Origin: an uncultured Acetatifactor sp.
GTDB lineage: Bacteria; Bacillota; Clostridia; Lachnospirales; Lachnospiraceae
DNA length: 47,201 nucleotides
NCBI GenBank assembly: GCA_910586835.1
Contig: CAJUJU010000026.1
Span: forward strand, 1 to 47,201
Direction of reading: 5' to 3'
This document shows, one piece after another, positions 16,119 through 24,950 of the stretch. The position numbers and the translations under genes were made by a program. A model generated the notes under the pieces. It did not search any database, had not been told where the DNA came from, and saw only the letters and a program-made list of their open reading frames with translations. Positions within the stretch are counted from its first letter, which is position 1, and each line of letters opens with the position of its first letter.

Positions 16119-16258
16119 GTATCGGATTGTGGATTCTAGTGATAGTCGGTGGGGCGGCAGGGTTTATCTCCACCATGTATATTATGGTTTCGCTGTTTGT
16201 CGTAATTTTTTATAAGTTATTCCGCAAGATCAAGCACGGCGTTTCCATGTTTGAATAA
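16115..16258 (+). CDS. Small membrane protein B of an overlapping pair (47 aa)
   Basis: The ATG is embedded in the stop of the preceding gene (ATGA at 16115-16118), a strong sign of translational coupling, and that gene's 3' end supplies GAGGGCGAAG as ribosome site. The product is hydrophobic from about residue 3 to 33, enough for one long helix or a tight hairpin, followed by a basic 'KLFRKIKHG' segment that should stay in the cytoplasm. It is the same length as its partner. It ends 36 bases before a strong terminator. The function is unknown; such pairs are often regulators or subunits of larger membrane complexes. Confidence 0.6.
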   Translation: MSIGLWILVIVGGAAGFISTMYIMVSLFVVIFYKLFRKIKHGVSMFE

Positions 16259-16293
16259 AGAAGCGGTCTTTCAGGAATAAAAAAGCCTTTATC

Positions 16294-16357
16294 ATAAGGA
16301 CAAGGTCAGTGTGATCCGCAAAAAAACAGGACACCCCTGACTTTGTCCTTATTTTTT
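16294..16357 (+). terminator. Intrinsic terminator after the small membrane protein genes
   Basis: A 16-base arm (16294-16309) pairs with 16337-16352 with a single G-U pair, around a 27-base loop, and is followed by a run of six Ts (16352-16357). Confidence 0.85.
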
Positions 16358-16368
16358 ATCACCAAACA

Positions 16369-16377
16369 TGATATAAT
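16369..16377 (+). promoter_or_regulatory. Extended -10 promoter of the nucleotidyltransferase gene
   Basis: TGATATAAT is a perfect extended -10 (TGn plus TATAAT) 50 bases before ATG 16427. The -35 position is not conserved, which the TGn element can compensate for. Confidence 0.55.
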
Positions 16378-16426
16378 GTATTAGCCGCAAAGGAAAAACA
16401 AGCGGCTGCGAAGCAGGGGGAAGCGT

Positions 16427-17455
16427 ATGAAGACGGAAGAGATCAAAGAGAAACTGAAAACAAAGGAATATGATTTCCTGAGAGAGGATGAGCGGCTGGG
16501 GAACCGGATCTTTCTTCTGACCCTGGGAGGGAGTCATGCGTATGGAATGGACCAGGAGGGTTCCGACCTGGATGTGCGCGGGATCGCCCTAAATCCGAAG
16601 GAAGATATCCTGCTGGGAACAGATTTTGATCAGGTGGTAGATGTAGAGACGGATACTACGGTGTATTCCTTTCAGAAGATGATTCAGCTGCTTACCTCCA
16701 ATAATCCCAACACCATTGAAATCCTGGGGTGTAAACCGGAGCATTATCTGCATTTGACTGAGATCGGCAGAGAGCTTTTGGAACACAGAAAGATGTTTCT
16801 TTCCAAAATCTGTATTCATACATTTGGAGGATACGCCGGAAGCCAGCTACGGAGAATGGAAAATAAGGCGGCCAGGTTAGTGAGCCAGGCGCAAAACGAA
16901 GCCTATATTTTAAAAAGCATCAGTAATGCAAGGTATGATTTTAAAAACAGATATTATCCTCATGATGACAGCGACGTAAAATTATATATAGACAAGGCGG
17001 TTCAGGAGGGGTATGACAGCGAGATTTTTATGGATGTATGCCTGAGACATTATCCGCTGAGGGATTGGGCCGGCATGTGGAACGAGATGAAGGCGATTGT
17101 AAACGGCTACGGCAAAATCGGCAAAAGGAACGAGAAAGCCATCTCCCATGACAAGCTGGGAAAACATATGGCGCATTTGATTCGTCTTTATATGATGTGT
17201 ATTGATATTCTGGAGAAGGAGGAAGTCGTCACTTTCAGAACCGAGGAGCATGACCTGCTCATGAGAATCCGCAACGGGGAGTATCTGGATGAAAACAGAC
17301 AGCCCACAACCGCGTTTTATGACCTGTTGAACGAATATGAGAAGCGGCTCGACTATGCGAAGAACCACACGGGTCTTCCCGATGTCCCGGATTATCAGCA
17401 AATCAATGAGTTTAAAATGTATGTGAATGAGAGAATTGTGAAGGGAGAGATTTGA
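16427..17455 (+). CDS. RlaP/YcgL-type nucleotidyltransferase
   Basis: The 342-residue protein belongs to the polymerase-beta-like nucleotidyltransferases, group RlaP/YcgL (PF10127). The active-site signature is 'GGSHAYGMDQEGSDLDVRG' (G35-S36, metal-binding D47 and D49), with a third acidic site probably near residue 68. The C-terminal half is helical. RlaP proteins are associated with RNA-repair gene sets in some bacteria, but the substrate is not established, and no RNA ligase lies nearby. AGCAGGGGGAAG precedes the ATG. It is transcribed from its own promoter right after a terminator, and the Nudix gene follows. Confidence 0.85.
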   Translation: MKTEEIKEKLKTKEYDFLREDERLGNRIFLLTLGGSHAYGMDQEGSDLDVRGIALNPKEDILLGTDFDQVVDVETDTTVYSFQKMIQLLTSNNPNTIEILGCKPEHYLHLTEIGRELLEHRKMFLSKICIHTFGGYAGSQLRRMENKAARLVSQAQNEAYILKSISNARYDFKNRYYPHDDSDVKLYIDKAVQEGYDSEIFMDVCLRHYPLRDWAGMWNEMKAIVNGYGKIGKRNEKAISHDKLGKHMAHLIRLYMMCIDILEKEEVVTFRTEEHDLLMRIRNGEYLDENRQPTTAFYDLLNEYEKRLDYAKNHTGLPDVPDYQQINEFKMYVNERIVKGEI

Positions 17456-17534
17456 TGGAGATATCTGCAAGGGCAAGCCTTCGCGCCCTGGGAGGATGAA
17501 ATTTTGCCAAGAGGAATCAGGGAGGATAAATCGT

Positions 17535-18392
17535 ATGGAAAAGTGGGATCTGTATACAAAATACAGGGAAAAGACAGGGGAGGAAATGATCCGGGGAGAA
17601 CGGATGCCGGAGGGACGCTATCATCTGACGGTGGATGTGTGGATACGCAATTCCAGGGGACAGTACCTCATTTCCCAGCGGGCCGCAAACAGACCCTCAT
17701 ATCCGCTTCTGTGGGAATGTGTGGGCGGTTCGGCGGTGAAGGGGGAGAGCAGTCTGGAGGGAGCGCTCCGGGAGGTGAAGGAGGAAGTGGGACTGGATCT
17801 GAAAGAGGAGGACGGCAGACTGCTTTTTACCAAAATACGGGGACAGGAATACCGGTACAGGGGCAAGGCTTATAACGACATTAAGGATGTGTGGCTCTTT
17901 GATTATGACGGGGAGCCGAAGCTGGAGGCGGCCACCACGGACGAAGTGGCGGATTGCAGGTGGATGACAGTGGAGGAGATCCGGAAGCTGTACCAGGAGA
18001 AAAAGCTGGTGCAGTCGCTGGATTACTTTTTCTGCGCCATGGAGGCCGGGCGGCCGGATTACGGAGAGATCATCGGCAGGAAGGTCAGGGGAACTGTTGA
18101 CAGACCTATGGGAACGGCCCACCCCAGACACCCGGAAATGATCTATCCCCTCAACTACGGCTATGTGGACGGGGTTTTTGCCGGAGACGGGGGAGAGCAG
18201 GATGTGTATCTGTTCGGAACGGACAGACCGCTGGAGCGCTTTGAGGGCAGGGTGATCGCCGTTTATCACCGGTTTGACGATGTGGAGGACAAGTGGATTG
18301 TCTCTCTGGACGGAGAGGATGTTCCGGATGAGCGGATATTGGGTGAAATTTCCTTTCAGGAACAGTTTTTCTGCGGGAAGCTGTACCGGTAG
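17535..18392 (+). CDS. Nudix hydrolase fused to an inorganic-pyrophosphatase-like domain
   Basis: Residues 30-175 form a Nudix domain with a complete Nudix box at 65-87 (G65, E71, R79, E80, E83, E84, G86). Residues about 185-285 match the short stand-alone 'inorganic pyrophosphatase' proteins of Clostridia: 'GTVDRPMGTAHPRHPEMIYPLNYGYVDG' and 'VIAVYHRFDDVEDKWIV'. The fusion suggests removal of a nucleoside diphosphate-linked group with further handling of the phosphate product; the substrate is unknown. GGGAGGA at 17519-17525 selects ATG 17535; the open frame upstream to 17496 lacks such a site. It is cytoplasmic. Confidence 0.8.
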   Translation: MEKWDLYTKYREKTGEEMIRGERMPEGRYHLTVDVWIRNSRGQYLISQRAANRPSYPLLWECVGGSAVKGESSLEGALREVKEEVGLDLKEEDGRLLFTKIRGQEYRYRGKAYNDIKDVWLFDYDGEPKLEAATTDEVADCRWMTVEEIRKLYQEKKLVQSLDYFFCAMEAGRPDYGEIIGRKVRGTVDRPMGTAHPRHPEMIYPLNYGYVDGVFAGDGGEQDVYLFGTDRPLERFEGRVIAVYHRFDDVEDKWIVSLDGEDVPDERILGEISFQEQFFCGKLYR

Positions 18393-18444
18393 AAGGAGTC
18401 AAATGCAGGGGCGGGTCACCAATGCCTGACGGGAGGAAGCGGAC

Positions 18445-19128
18445 ATGAAATATGACTGTCTGATCATAGATGATGAAAAGCTGCTGGCGGACAGCACGGC
18501 GGAGTATTTTAATCTGTTCGGCGTTAAGACGGCGGCAGTATACAGTGCTTCGGCCTGCAGGACCTTTCTGGAGGAAAATACGGCCGAACTGCTGCTTCTG
18601 GATATCAATCTGGGAGACAGCAGCGGTTTTCTGCTGTGCAGGGAACTGCGGGAAAAGACGGGAGTGCCTATTTTGTTTCTCTCTGCCCGAACCAGCGATG
18701 ACGATAAGCTCATGGCGCTGAACATCGGGGGAGATGATTATATTCAGAAGCCCTATTCGCTGGCGGTGCTGCTGGCCAAGGTGCGGGTGGTGCTGAAGCG
18801 ATACTCCCAGAGCGGCGAGAGTGTTGTGTATTCCGACGGTCGGCTCACAGTGGATATGGAAGCGAAGCAGGTGACAATAAACGGTGCGTCGGTCAGGCTC
18901 ACAGCGCTGGAGTTTCGCCTGTTGGCTTATCTGATCCGCAACAGGAACAGGGTGGTTGCAAAGCAGGAGCTGTTCGACCAGGTCTGGGAGGATCGGTTTA
19001 CCGGAGACGGCACCCTGAATGTACATATCCGCAGGATCCGTGAGGCTATCGAACGCACTCCCGGCAGGCCGGAATATATCATTACCGTCTGGGGGGACGG
19101 CTACCGGTTTCAGGGAGAGGAACGCTGA
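18445..19128 (+). CDS. OmpR-family response regulator
   Basis: The receiver has the acidic pair near residues 9-10 ('IIDDEK'), the phospho-acceptor D53 in 'LLLLDINLG', 'FLSART' and 'YIQKPYS'. The winged-helix domain (about 130-227) contains 'LTALEFRLLAYLIRNRNRVVAKQELFDQVW' and ends in 'YIITVWGDGYRF'. GGGAGGA at 18430-18436 precedes the ATG. It is followed by its kinase, and the ABC transporter downstream (21.85-24.95 kb) has OmpR-type direct repeats in its promoter, so that transporter is the probable target. Confidence 0.92.
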   Translation: MKYDCLIIDDEKLLADSTAEYFNLFGVKTAAVYSASACRTFLEENTAELLLLDINLGDSSGFLLCRELREKTGVPILFLSARTSDDDKLMALNIGGDDYIQKPYSLAVLLAKVRVVLKRYSQSGESVVYSDGRLTVDMEAKQVTINGASVRLTALEFRLLAYLIRNRNRVVAKQELFDQVWEDRFTGDGTLNVHIRRIREAIERTPGRPEYIITVWGDGYRFQGEER

Positions 19129-19169
19129 ATGAGATTTTTCGCCGAAGGGAACAGGAGGTGGGGGCGGGA

Positions 19170-20432
19170 GTGAAAAACAGAGTTTTCCGCGGGACGATGT
19201 TCTTTGTATTGGCGGCGGAGCTGGCGGTGTTGGTCTTATTTGCGGTCTGGGACGGCAGCGGTGAACAGGATACGGTTCTGGTTAACGATGCCGTTCATTC
19301 CATACAGGCTGACTGGGGCCGGCTGGAAGAGCACCAAAGAATTGAGGGGCTGGACTATGTGGTGCTTGACCGGGATGGGGGCGTTCTGTACCGGACCGGG
19401 GAGGGACTCAGCGAGAGCATCAACACGGCGGTGGCCCACAGGGATACCATACTGGATATCCGGGCAGATGGAATGACAGTGGGAAAAATAATCATTTTGA
19501 ATGACAGCGACGGGAATCTTCGGATGCGAAAGCAGGCCACGGTACTTTTTGCGGCGGCAGCCATGGTGGTGCAATGTATTGTGTGTGGGGGCTGCGTCCA
19601 TTACCTGAACCGCAGGGTGATCCGACCTTTTCGGAAGCTGGAGCGCTTTGCGGAGCGGGTGGCGGGCGGCAATCTGGATCTTCCCCTTGAGATGGACCGC
19701 CGGAATATTTTCGGGGCCTTTACGGAGAGCTTTGACCTGATGCGCTCGGAGCTGAAAAAGGCGAGAAGGGCGGAGGCGGAGGCCAACGCGGCCAAAAAGG
19801 AGCTTGTGGCAAAGCTGTCCCACGATATCAAGACGCCTGTGGCCAGCATCAAGGCGGCTTCGGAGGTGGGGGCGGCGCTGGCTCAGGAGGAAAAGGTCAG
19901 AGAGAACTATATGCAGATCATCCGCAAGGCGGATCAGATCGACGGGCTGATTTCCAATCTGTTTTCCGCTGCGCTGGAGGAACTGCGGCAGCTGCCCGTG
20001 ACGCCCGGGGACATGGAGAGCCGTGAGCTGGGAGAACTGCTGGAAAATGCCGACTACCTGCATCGGGCTGCCGTTTCCGCTGTGCCGGATTGTATCCTGT
20101 ATGCGGACAGGCTTCGTCTGCAGCAGGTCTTTGACAATCTTTTTGCCAATTCCTATAAGTACGCGGGTACTGGGATTGTGGTGACGTTTTACAGGGAGGA
20201 GAACCGTCTGGCTGTCTGTGTGGAAGACAGGGGAGGCGGCGTGGGAGAGGAAGAGCTGCCCTTTCTGAAGGAGAAGTACATACGGGGAAGCAATGCGGAA
20301 GGGCTGGAAGGAGCAGGGCTGGGACTTTTTATCTCCGACTTTTTTCTGCGGGAAATGCAGGGGGAGCTGCTGCTGGAAAACGGAAAAGAGGGATTGAAGG
20401 CTACGGTGTTCGTTCCGCTGAGCGGAAAATAA
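19170..20432 (+). CDS. Membrane sensor histidine kinase
   Basis: The 420-residue kinase has helices at about residues 5-24 and 130-150 enclosing an extracytoplasmic sensor of about 100 residues, then a HAMP-like segment. H218 is the phospho-acceptor in 'LSHDIKTPVAS'; the N-box is 'VFDNLFANSYKYAG', followed by 'VEDRGGGV' and 'GAGLGLFISDFF'. In contrast to the Bce-like kinase at 2.3 kb it has a real external domain. I take GTG 19170, with AGGAGG at 19153-19158; GTG 19158 is an alternative adding four residues. The GH53 gene begins 24 bases after its stop, so kinase and endo-galactanase appear to share a transcript. Confidence 0.9.
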   Translation: MKNRVFRGTMFFVLAAELAVLVLFAVWDGSGEQDTVLVNDAVHSIQADWGRLEEHQRIEGLDYVVLDRDGGVLYRTGEGLSESINTAVAHRDTILDIRADGMTVGKIIILNDSDGNLRMRKQATVLFAAAAMVVQCIVCGGCVHYLNRRVIRPFRKLERFAERVAGGNLDLPLEMDRRNIFGAFTESFDLMRSELKKARRAEAEANAAKKELVAKLSHDIKTPVASIKAASEVGAALAQEEKVRENYMQIIRKADQIDGLISNLFSAALEELRQLPVTPGDMESRELGELLENADYLHRAAVSAVPDCILYADRLRLQQVFDNLFANSYKYAGTGIVVTFYREENRLAVCVEDRGGGVGEEELPFLKEKYIRGSNAEGLEGAGLGLFISDFFLREMQGELLLENGKEGLKATVFVPLSGK

Positions 20433-20456
20433 AATGACATATGGGAGGAGCCTTTC

Positions 20457-21764
20457 ATGAAAAACTTTGCAGTGAAAATATTGGCAGGATGCGTCTGCGC
20501 CGGGCTGTGTCTGGCCGGCCTGGCGGGGTGCGGCACGGAAGACAAAGCGCCGGACATAGAGGTGACCACATTCCCGCTGCCGGACGGGCCGGAGCAGTCA
20601 GAGATTCAGGTGGAGCCCATACCGGATATTTCCGATGACTTTATCCGGGGAATGGACGCTTCCTCCGTGCTGGTCAATGAGAGGAGCGGCGTTGTCTATT
20701 ACGGCTTTGAAGGGCAGGAGCAGGACGTCTTTATGACCATGGCCCAGGCCGGCGTGAATTATATCCGTCTGCGGGTGTGGAACGATCCCTACGACGAGGA
20801 CGGCCATGGCTACGGCGGCGGAAACAATGATCTGGAGACCGCGGTGGAGCTGGGAAGGCGTGCCACTTCCTACGGCATGAAGGTCTGCATTGACTTTCAC
20901 TATTCGGATTTCTGGGCGGATCCCAAAAGGCAGCACGCTCCCAAAGCCTGGGAGGGTATGAAGATCGAAGAAAAGTGCGACGCCCTTTATGAATACACCA
21001 AAAAGAGCCTGAAGGAGCTTCTGGACGCGGGGGTGGACGTCTGCATGGTGCAGATCGGCAACGAGATCAACAACGGCATGGCCGGTGAAAAGAATCCGGC
21101 CAAGGTCATGCAGCTTCTGGAGGCGGGAAGCCGCGGAGTGCGTGAGATCTCAGAAACTTATGGAAGAAAAATTCAGATTGCCGTACATTATGCGGATATC
21201 CAGCAGGCGGACAGAATAGACCGTCATGCAAAGAAGCTGTCGGATTCCGGGGTGGACTATGATATTTTTGCCATATCCTATTATCCGTTCTGGAACGGCA
21301 CCCTGGAAAACATGCAGAAGGTAGTCCGGAATATCCGGGAGAACTACGGCAAGGAGGTAGTCATTGCGGAGACTTCCTACTGCTATACCGCCGAGGACGG
21401 AGACGGCAGCGGAAACAGCCTGAGCGGCAGCGGGGACCTGGTGGAAGGGTACGACGCGTCCGTGCAGGGGCAGGCATCCATGATTCGGGACATCTGTGCA
21501 GCGGCGCAGGAAGCCGGCGCTCTGGGCGTATTCTACTGGGAAGGCGTCTGGATCCCGGTGGGGGAAGCCACGGCGGACAATTCTCCCCTGTGGGAGGAGT
21601 TTGGGAGCGGCTGGGCCAGCAGCTATGCGGCGGAGTATGACCCGGAGGACGCCGGGCTCTACTACGGAGGCTGTTCTTGGGATAATCAGGCCATGTTTGA
21701 CTTTAAAGGGTATCCGCTGGCTTCCCTGAAGGTATTCCGGCAGCTGAAGTATGGGACGCAGTGA
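20457..21764 (+). CDS. GH53 arabinogalactan endo-beta-1,4-galactanase, lipoprotein
   Basis: A signal peptide with lipobox 'LAGC' (Cys about residue 23) predicts a lipoprotein on the outer face of the membrane. After a linker, the GH53 barrel starts near residue 60 ('FIRGMDASSVLVNE'). The acid/base is E203 in 'QIGNEINNG', the nucleophile E305 in 'VIAETSY'; 'YIRLRVWNDP' and 'DFHYSDFWADP' are family landmarks. It cleaves beta-1,4-galactan side chains of pectin. GGGAGGAG stands 8 bases before the ATG. It lies between a two-component system and an ABC exporter, an unusual place; the GH42 beta-galactosidase at 29.2 kb could finish the products after uptake. Confidence 0.95.
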   Translation: MKNFAVKILAGCVCAGLCLAGLAGCGTEDKAPDIEVTTFPLPDGPEQSEIQVEPIPDISDDFIRGMDASSVLVNERSGVVYYGFEGQEQDVFMTMAQAGVNYIRLRVWNDPYDEDGHGYGGGNNDLETAVELGRRATSYGMKVCIDFHYSDFWADPKRQHAPKAWEGMKIEEKCDALYEYTKKSLKELLDAGVDVCMVQIGNEINNGMAGEKNPAKVMQLLEAGSRGVREISETYGRKIQIAVHYADIQQADRIDRHAKKLSDSGVDYDIFAISYYPFWNGTLENMQKVVRNIRENYGKEVVIAETSYCYTAEDGDGSGNSLSGSGDLVEGYDASVQGQASMIRDICAAAQEAGALGVFYWEGVWIPVGEATADNSPLWEEFGSGWASSYAAEYDPEDAGLYYGGCSWDNQAMFDFKGYPLASLKVFRQLKYGTQ

Positions 21765-21770
21765 GCAGGA

Positions 21771-21825
21771 TTTAAGAAACCGTTAAGGTCTGCGTAAAGT
21801 CATTTAAGAACAGGAGGAGTAGAAT
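21771..21825 (+). promoter_or_regulatory. Response-regulator direct repeats and promoter before the ABC genes
   Basis: TTTAAG (21771), GTTAAG (21782), GTAAAG (21794) and TTTAAG (21803) recur at about 9-12 base steps on the same face of the helix, similar to the CiaR-type TTTAAG-N5-TTTAAG arrangement used by OmpR-family regulators. A -10-like TAGAAT lies at 21820-21825, so the last repeats cover the -35 position. This fits activation by the regulator encoded at 18.4 kb (inferred). Confidence 0.55.
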
Positions 21826-21850
21826 AGAACGTGTAAAAAGGAGGACTGAC

Positions 21851-22609
21851 ATGGAACAAATTTTGTTGAAGACGGAGAATCTGAGCAAATCCTTTTCCAG
21901 CGGAGGGGTTTTGCAGCACGTTCTGAAAAACATTGACCTGGAGCTTTATCAGGGAGACTTCACCGTTATCATGGGAGCCAGCGGAGCGGGAAAGTCCACG
22001 CTTCTCTATGCTCTTTCCGGGATGGATACGCCTTCGCTGGGAAAGATTACCTTCGGGGACAAAGTGATCTCCGATTACAGTCAGGATGAACTGGCGGTGT
22101 TCCGAAGAGAGCACTGTGGGTTTGTATTTCAGCAGATCTATCTGCTGGAGGGAATGTCCGTCATGGATAATGTTCTGGCGGCGGGGCTTCTGGTCAATCA
22201 GGATAAAAAGGCTCTTTTGGAAAAAGCCCGGGCGCTGTTTGACGCCGTGGGTATCTCCGGGGAGACACAGAAAAAGTTTCCGGCACAGATTTCCGGCGGC
22301 GAGGCCCAGCGGGCAGGAATCGTCCGGGCACTCATCAACAGGCCGGAGATCCTGTTTGCCGACGAGCCTACCGGAGCGCTGAATTCTCAGACGGGTCTGG
22401 ACGTGCTGGATACGCTCACGGCGTTTCATGAGCAGGGGCAGAGCGTGGTCATGGTGACGCATGACATGCGTTCGGCCAGACGGGGCAACCGGATCCTGTA
22501 CCTGAAAGACGGCGTAATTCTGGGAGAATGCGGGCTGGGCAAATACCGGCACGGTGACAGGGCCAGACATGAAAAGCTTGCCGCTTTTCTCTCGGAAATG
22601 GGGTGGTAG
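21851..22609 (+). CDS. ABC transporter ATPase, MacB/LolD-like
   Basis: The 252-residue ATPase has Walker A 'GASGAGKST', signature 'ISGGEAQR', Walker B 'ILFADEPTGALN' and switch His in 'MVTHD'. The D-loop has Asn where Asp is usual ('GALNSQ' rather than 'GALDSx'), which may slow coupling between the two ATP sites. AAAGGAGG at 21837-21844 precedes the ATG. It is separated by one base from the permease gene and preceded by its own promoter with direct repeats. The class exports or extracts peptides, lipids or lipoproteins; with a two-component system upstream a role in envelope stress is likely. Confidence 0.92.
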   Translation: MEQILLKTENLSKSFSSGGVLQHVLKNIDLELYQGDFTVIMGASGAGKSTLLYALSGMDTPSLGKITFGDKVISDYSQDELAVFRREHCGFVFQQIYLLEGMSVMDNVLAAGLLVNQDKKALLEKARALFDAVGISGETQKKFPAQISGGEAQRAGIVRALINRPEILFADEPTGALNSQTGLDVLDTLTAFHEQGQSVVMVTHDMRSARRGNRILYLKDGVILGECGLGKYRHGDRARHEKLAAFLSEMGW

Positions 22610-22610
22610 A

Positions 22611-24950
22611 ATGAATAAAAGTATTCTTCTGGCACGCATGAATCTGCGCAGGGCAAGAGGGCAGGGGGCGGCTATCGTGGTGCTGATGCTGTTGGCGGCC
22701 ATGATGCTGAATCTGTGGCTCATACTTGCCACCGATTACCGACAGAATTTTGACCGGTGCCACGACAGGCTGAATGCGGAACACGTCACGCTTTCCGTGG
22801 ACGGCGACAGCCGGGAACTGAGGGAACTGCTCACAAGAACCATGGAGGAAGACAGCCGGACGGAATCTTTTTTGCTGGATGACGCCATGCACATGGTGGG
22901 GAATTTTGAATATAACGGCGGTGATGTGAATTCCTGGTTTGTCTTTGTGGAAAAAGAAGCGGCCCTCTCCCGTGAGGTGGGCAGAGCCGAGATCGTGGAG
23001 GACGGCGGCTTTGACAGCGGAATTTATATGCCCATGCTGTATAAATCGGAGAACATCGACGTGGGGAAAACGGTGAAGGTCAGCATCGGCAGCAATGAAG
23101 TGGAGTATACGGTCTGCGGCTTCTATAACAGTGTCATGACCGGTTCGCACAACTGTGCAATGATGGAGATGATTTTGACGGAGGATAAATACCAGGAGCT
23201 GAAGGAGGCAGGCTATGCGGTGAGATCCACGCTTTGTTCCGTAAGGCTTCAGGATAAGGACGAGGGCTCGGCATATGAGGGAATGCTGAAGAATACCGTA
23301 TCTTCCCGTTATCCTCAGGCCAATATGGCCAGCAATACCTATGAGCTGGTAGCACAGTCCAGGTACATTTCGCAGATGATCTGTGCGGGGATCCTGAGCG
23401 CCATGTCATTTATTATTCTGCTGATCGTCCTTGTGGTCACGGCATCCAACATTGTCAATTATATTCAGGAAAACATGAAAAGTCTGGGCGCTCTGAAGGC
23501 TGTGGGCTATACCAGCAGTCAGCTGATCCGTTCGCTTCTGCTGCAGTTTCTGGGGCTGTCGCTGACGGCTGCCGGGGTGGGCGCAGGGCTGTCTTACAGT
23601 CTGTTTCCGGGCATAAACGGCATGATGATCGCCCAGACGGGCATTCCCTATCAGAGTCATTTCCTGCCGCTGCCCTTTTTGCTTACACTTTCCGTTTCGG
23701 GCGCAGGCGTTGGACTGACGGTGTGGCTGTCGTCCCGCAGAATCAGGAAAATAGAGCCTATCGTCGCGCTGCGGCAGGGGCTTTCGACACATAACTTCAG
23801 GCGGAATCCGGTTCCGCTGGAGGGGACGGGCGCGCCGCTTCAGCTGGCGCTTGCCCTGAAAACCACGTTAACGGGCATAAAGCACAATGTGACCATTTGC
23901 ATCACCATGCTGGTGTTGTCTCTGGTGGTAGTGTTTTCGGGGCTGATGATCAGAAATGTCATCATGGATATGACGCCCTTTCTCAACATGATTGCGGGGG
24001 AGGTGGCGGACAGCTGCATCAATGTAAACCGGGAGACGGAGGAAGCCTTTTTGCGGGAGATGAATGCCGATGAACGGGTGGAGAAGATATATCTGTACAG
24101 CTCCGAGGAGATCCGTCATGTGGGCGGCAGCGGGCTGATGGCCACCATGTCAGAGGATTTTTCGATGGCAAACAATCAGGGCGTGGTGTTTGAGGGCAGA
24201 TTTCCCAAGTATGAGAATGAGATCGCAGTGGCGGCGAAATATGCACGGGAAAATAATCTCAGGCCGGGAAATGAGATCATGGTAACCGCAAACGGAAAAG
24301 AGGCGGCCTATATCATATCCGGTTTTACACAGATCACAAATAATCTGGGCAAGGACTGTCTGCTCACCAGGGCCGGCTACGAAAGGCTGGGAGAGATGCA
24401 GACTGCCAGCTATTATTTGAACCTGGCGGAGGGTATTGACATTGATGACTTCAATGAGGAGGTGAAGGAGCGGTTCGGGAATGCCGTGAATATGGTGATT
24501 AATGTAGACAGCACCATTCAGGGAGCGGCTTCCGTGTATATCTCGCTGATGGCGGTTCTTGTGGGGGCGGTTCTGGTGCTCAGTGTGGTGGTGATTGCCT
24601 TTGTACTGTATCTGCTGGTGCGGACAATGCTTACGAATAAAAAGAGGGATTATGGGATTTTGAAGGCGCTGGGCTACACCACGGGGCAGTTGATTCTGCA
24701 GACCGCATTGACCTTTATGCCGACCATCACCATTTCTACGGCGGTGGGAGTGGTAGGGTGCTGCCTGATCATCAATCCGCTGGTGGCTTTGTTTTTGAGC
24801 AGTATCGGGATTGTAAAATGCACGTTTTCCGTCCCGGTGGGACTCATTGCCGCGGAGGCGGTTTGTCTGATCTTCTTTGCCTTTTGCATCGCCTGCCTGC
24901 TGTCCCTGAAGATCAGGAAGATCGCGCCCAGGGCGCTGCTGATTTCCTGA
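22611..24950 (+). CDS. FtsX-type ABC permease (779 aa)
   Basis: The permease has an N-terminal helix (about residues 18-38), a large extracytoplasmic domain (about 45-255), an FtsX helix block (about 265-390), then a second single helix (about 425-445), a second external domain and a second FtsX block (about 650-775). This duplicated plan is typical of stand-alone export permeases next to MacB/LolD-like ATPases. The start at ATG 22611 follows the ATPase stop by one base, with GGGGTGG just upstream. It differs from the BceB-type permease at 4.1 kb, which has a single late external domain. The substrate is unknown. Confidence 0.88.
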   Translation: MNKSILLARMNLRRARGQGAAIVVLMLLAAMMLNLWLILATDYRQNFDRCHDRLNAEHVTLSVDGDSRELRELLTRTMEEDSRTESFLLDDAMHMVGNFEYNGGDVNSWFVFVEKEAALSREVGRAEIVEDGGFDSGIYMPMLYKSENIDVGKTVKVSIGSNEVEYTVCGFYNSVMTGSHNCAMMEMILTEDKYQELKEAGYAVRSTLCSVRLQDKDEGSAYEGMLKNTVSSRYPQANMASNTYELVAQSRYISQMICAGILSAMSFIILLIVLVVTASNIVNYIQENMKSLGALKAVGYTSSQLIRSLLLQFLGLSLTAAGVGAGLSYSLFPGINGMMIAQTGIPYQSHFLPLPFLLTLSVSGAGVGLTVWLSSRRIRKIEPIVALRQGLSTHNFRRNPVPLEGTGAPLQLALALKTTLTGIKHNVTICITMLVLSLVVVFSGLMIRNVIMDMTPFLNMIAGEVADSCINVNRETEEAFLREMNADERVEKIYLYSSEEIRHVGGSGLMATMSEDFSMANNQGVVFEGRFPKYENEIAVAAKYARENNLRPGNEIMVTANGKEAAYIISGFTQITNNLGKDCLLTRAGYERLGEMQTASYYLNLAEGIDIDDFNEEVKERFGNAVNMVINVDSTIQGAASVYISLMAVLVGAVLVLSVVVIAFVLYLLVRTMLTNKKRDYGILKALGYTTGQLILQTALTFMPTITISTAVGVVGCCLIINPLVALFLSSIGIVKCTFSVPVGLIAAEAVCLIFFAFCIACLLSLKIRKIAPRALLIS

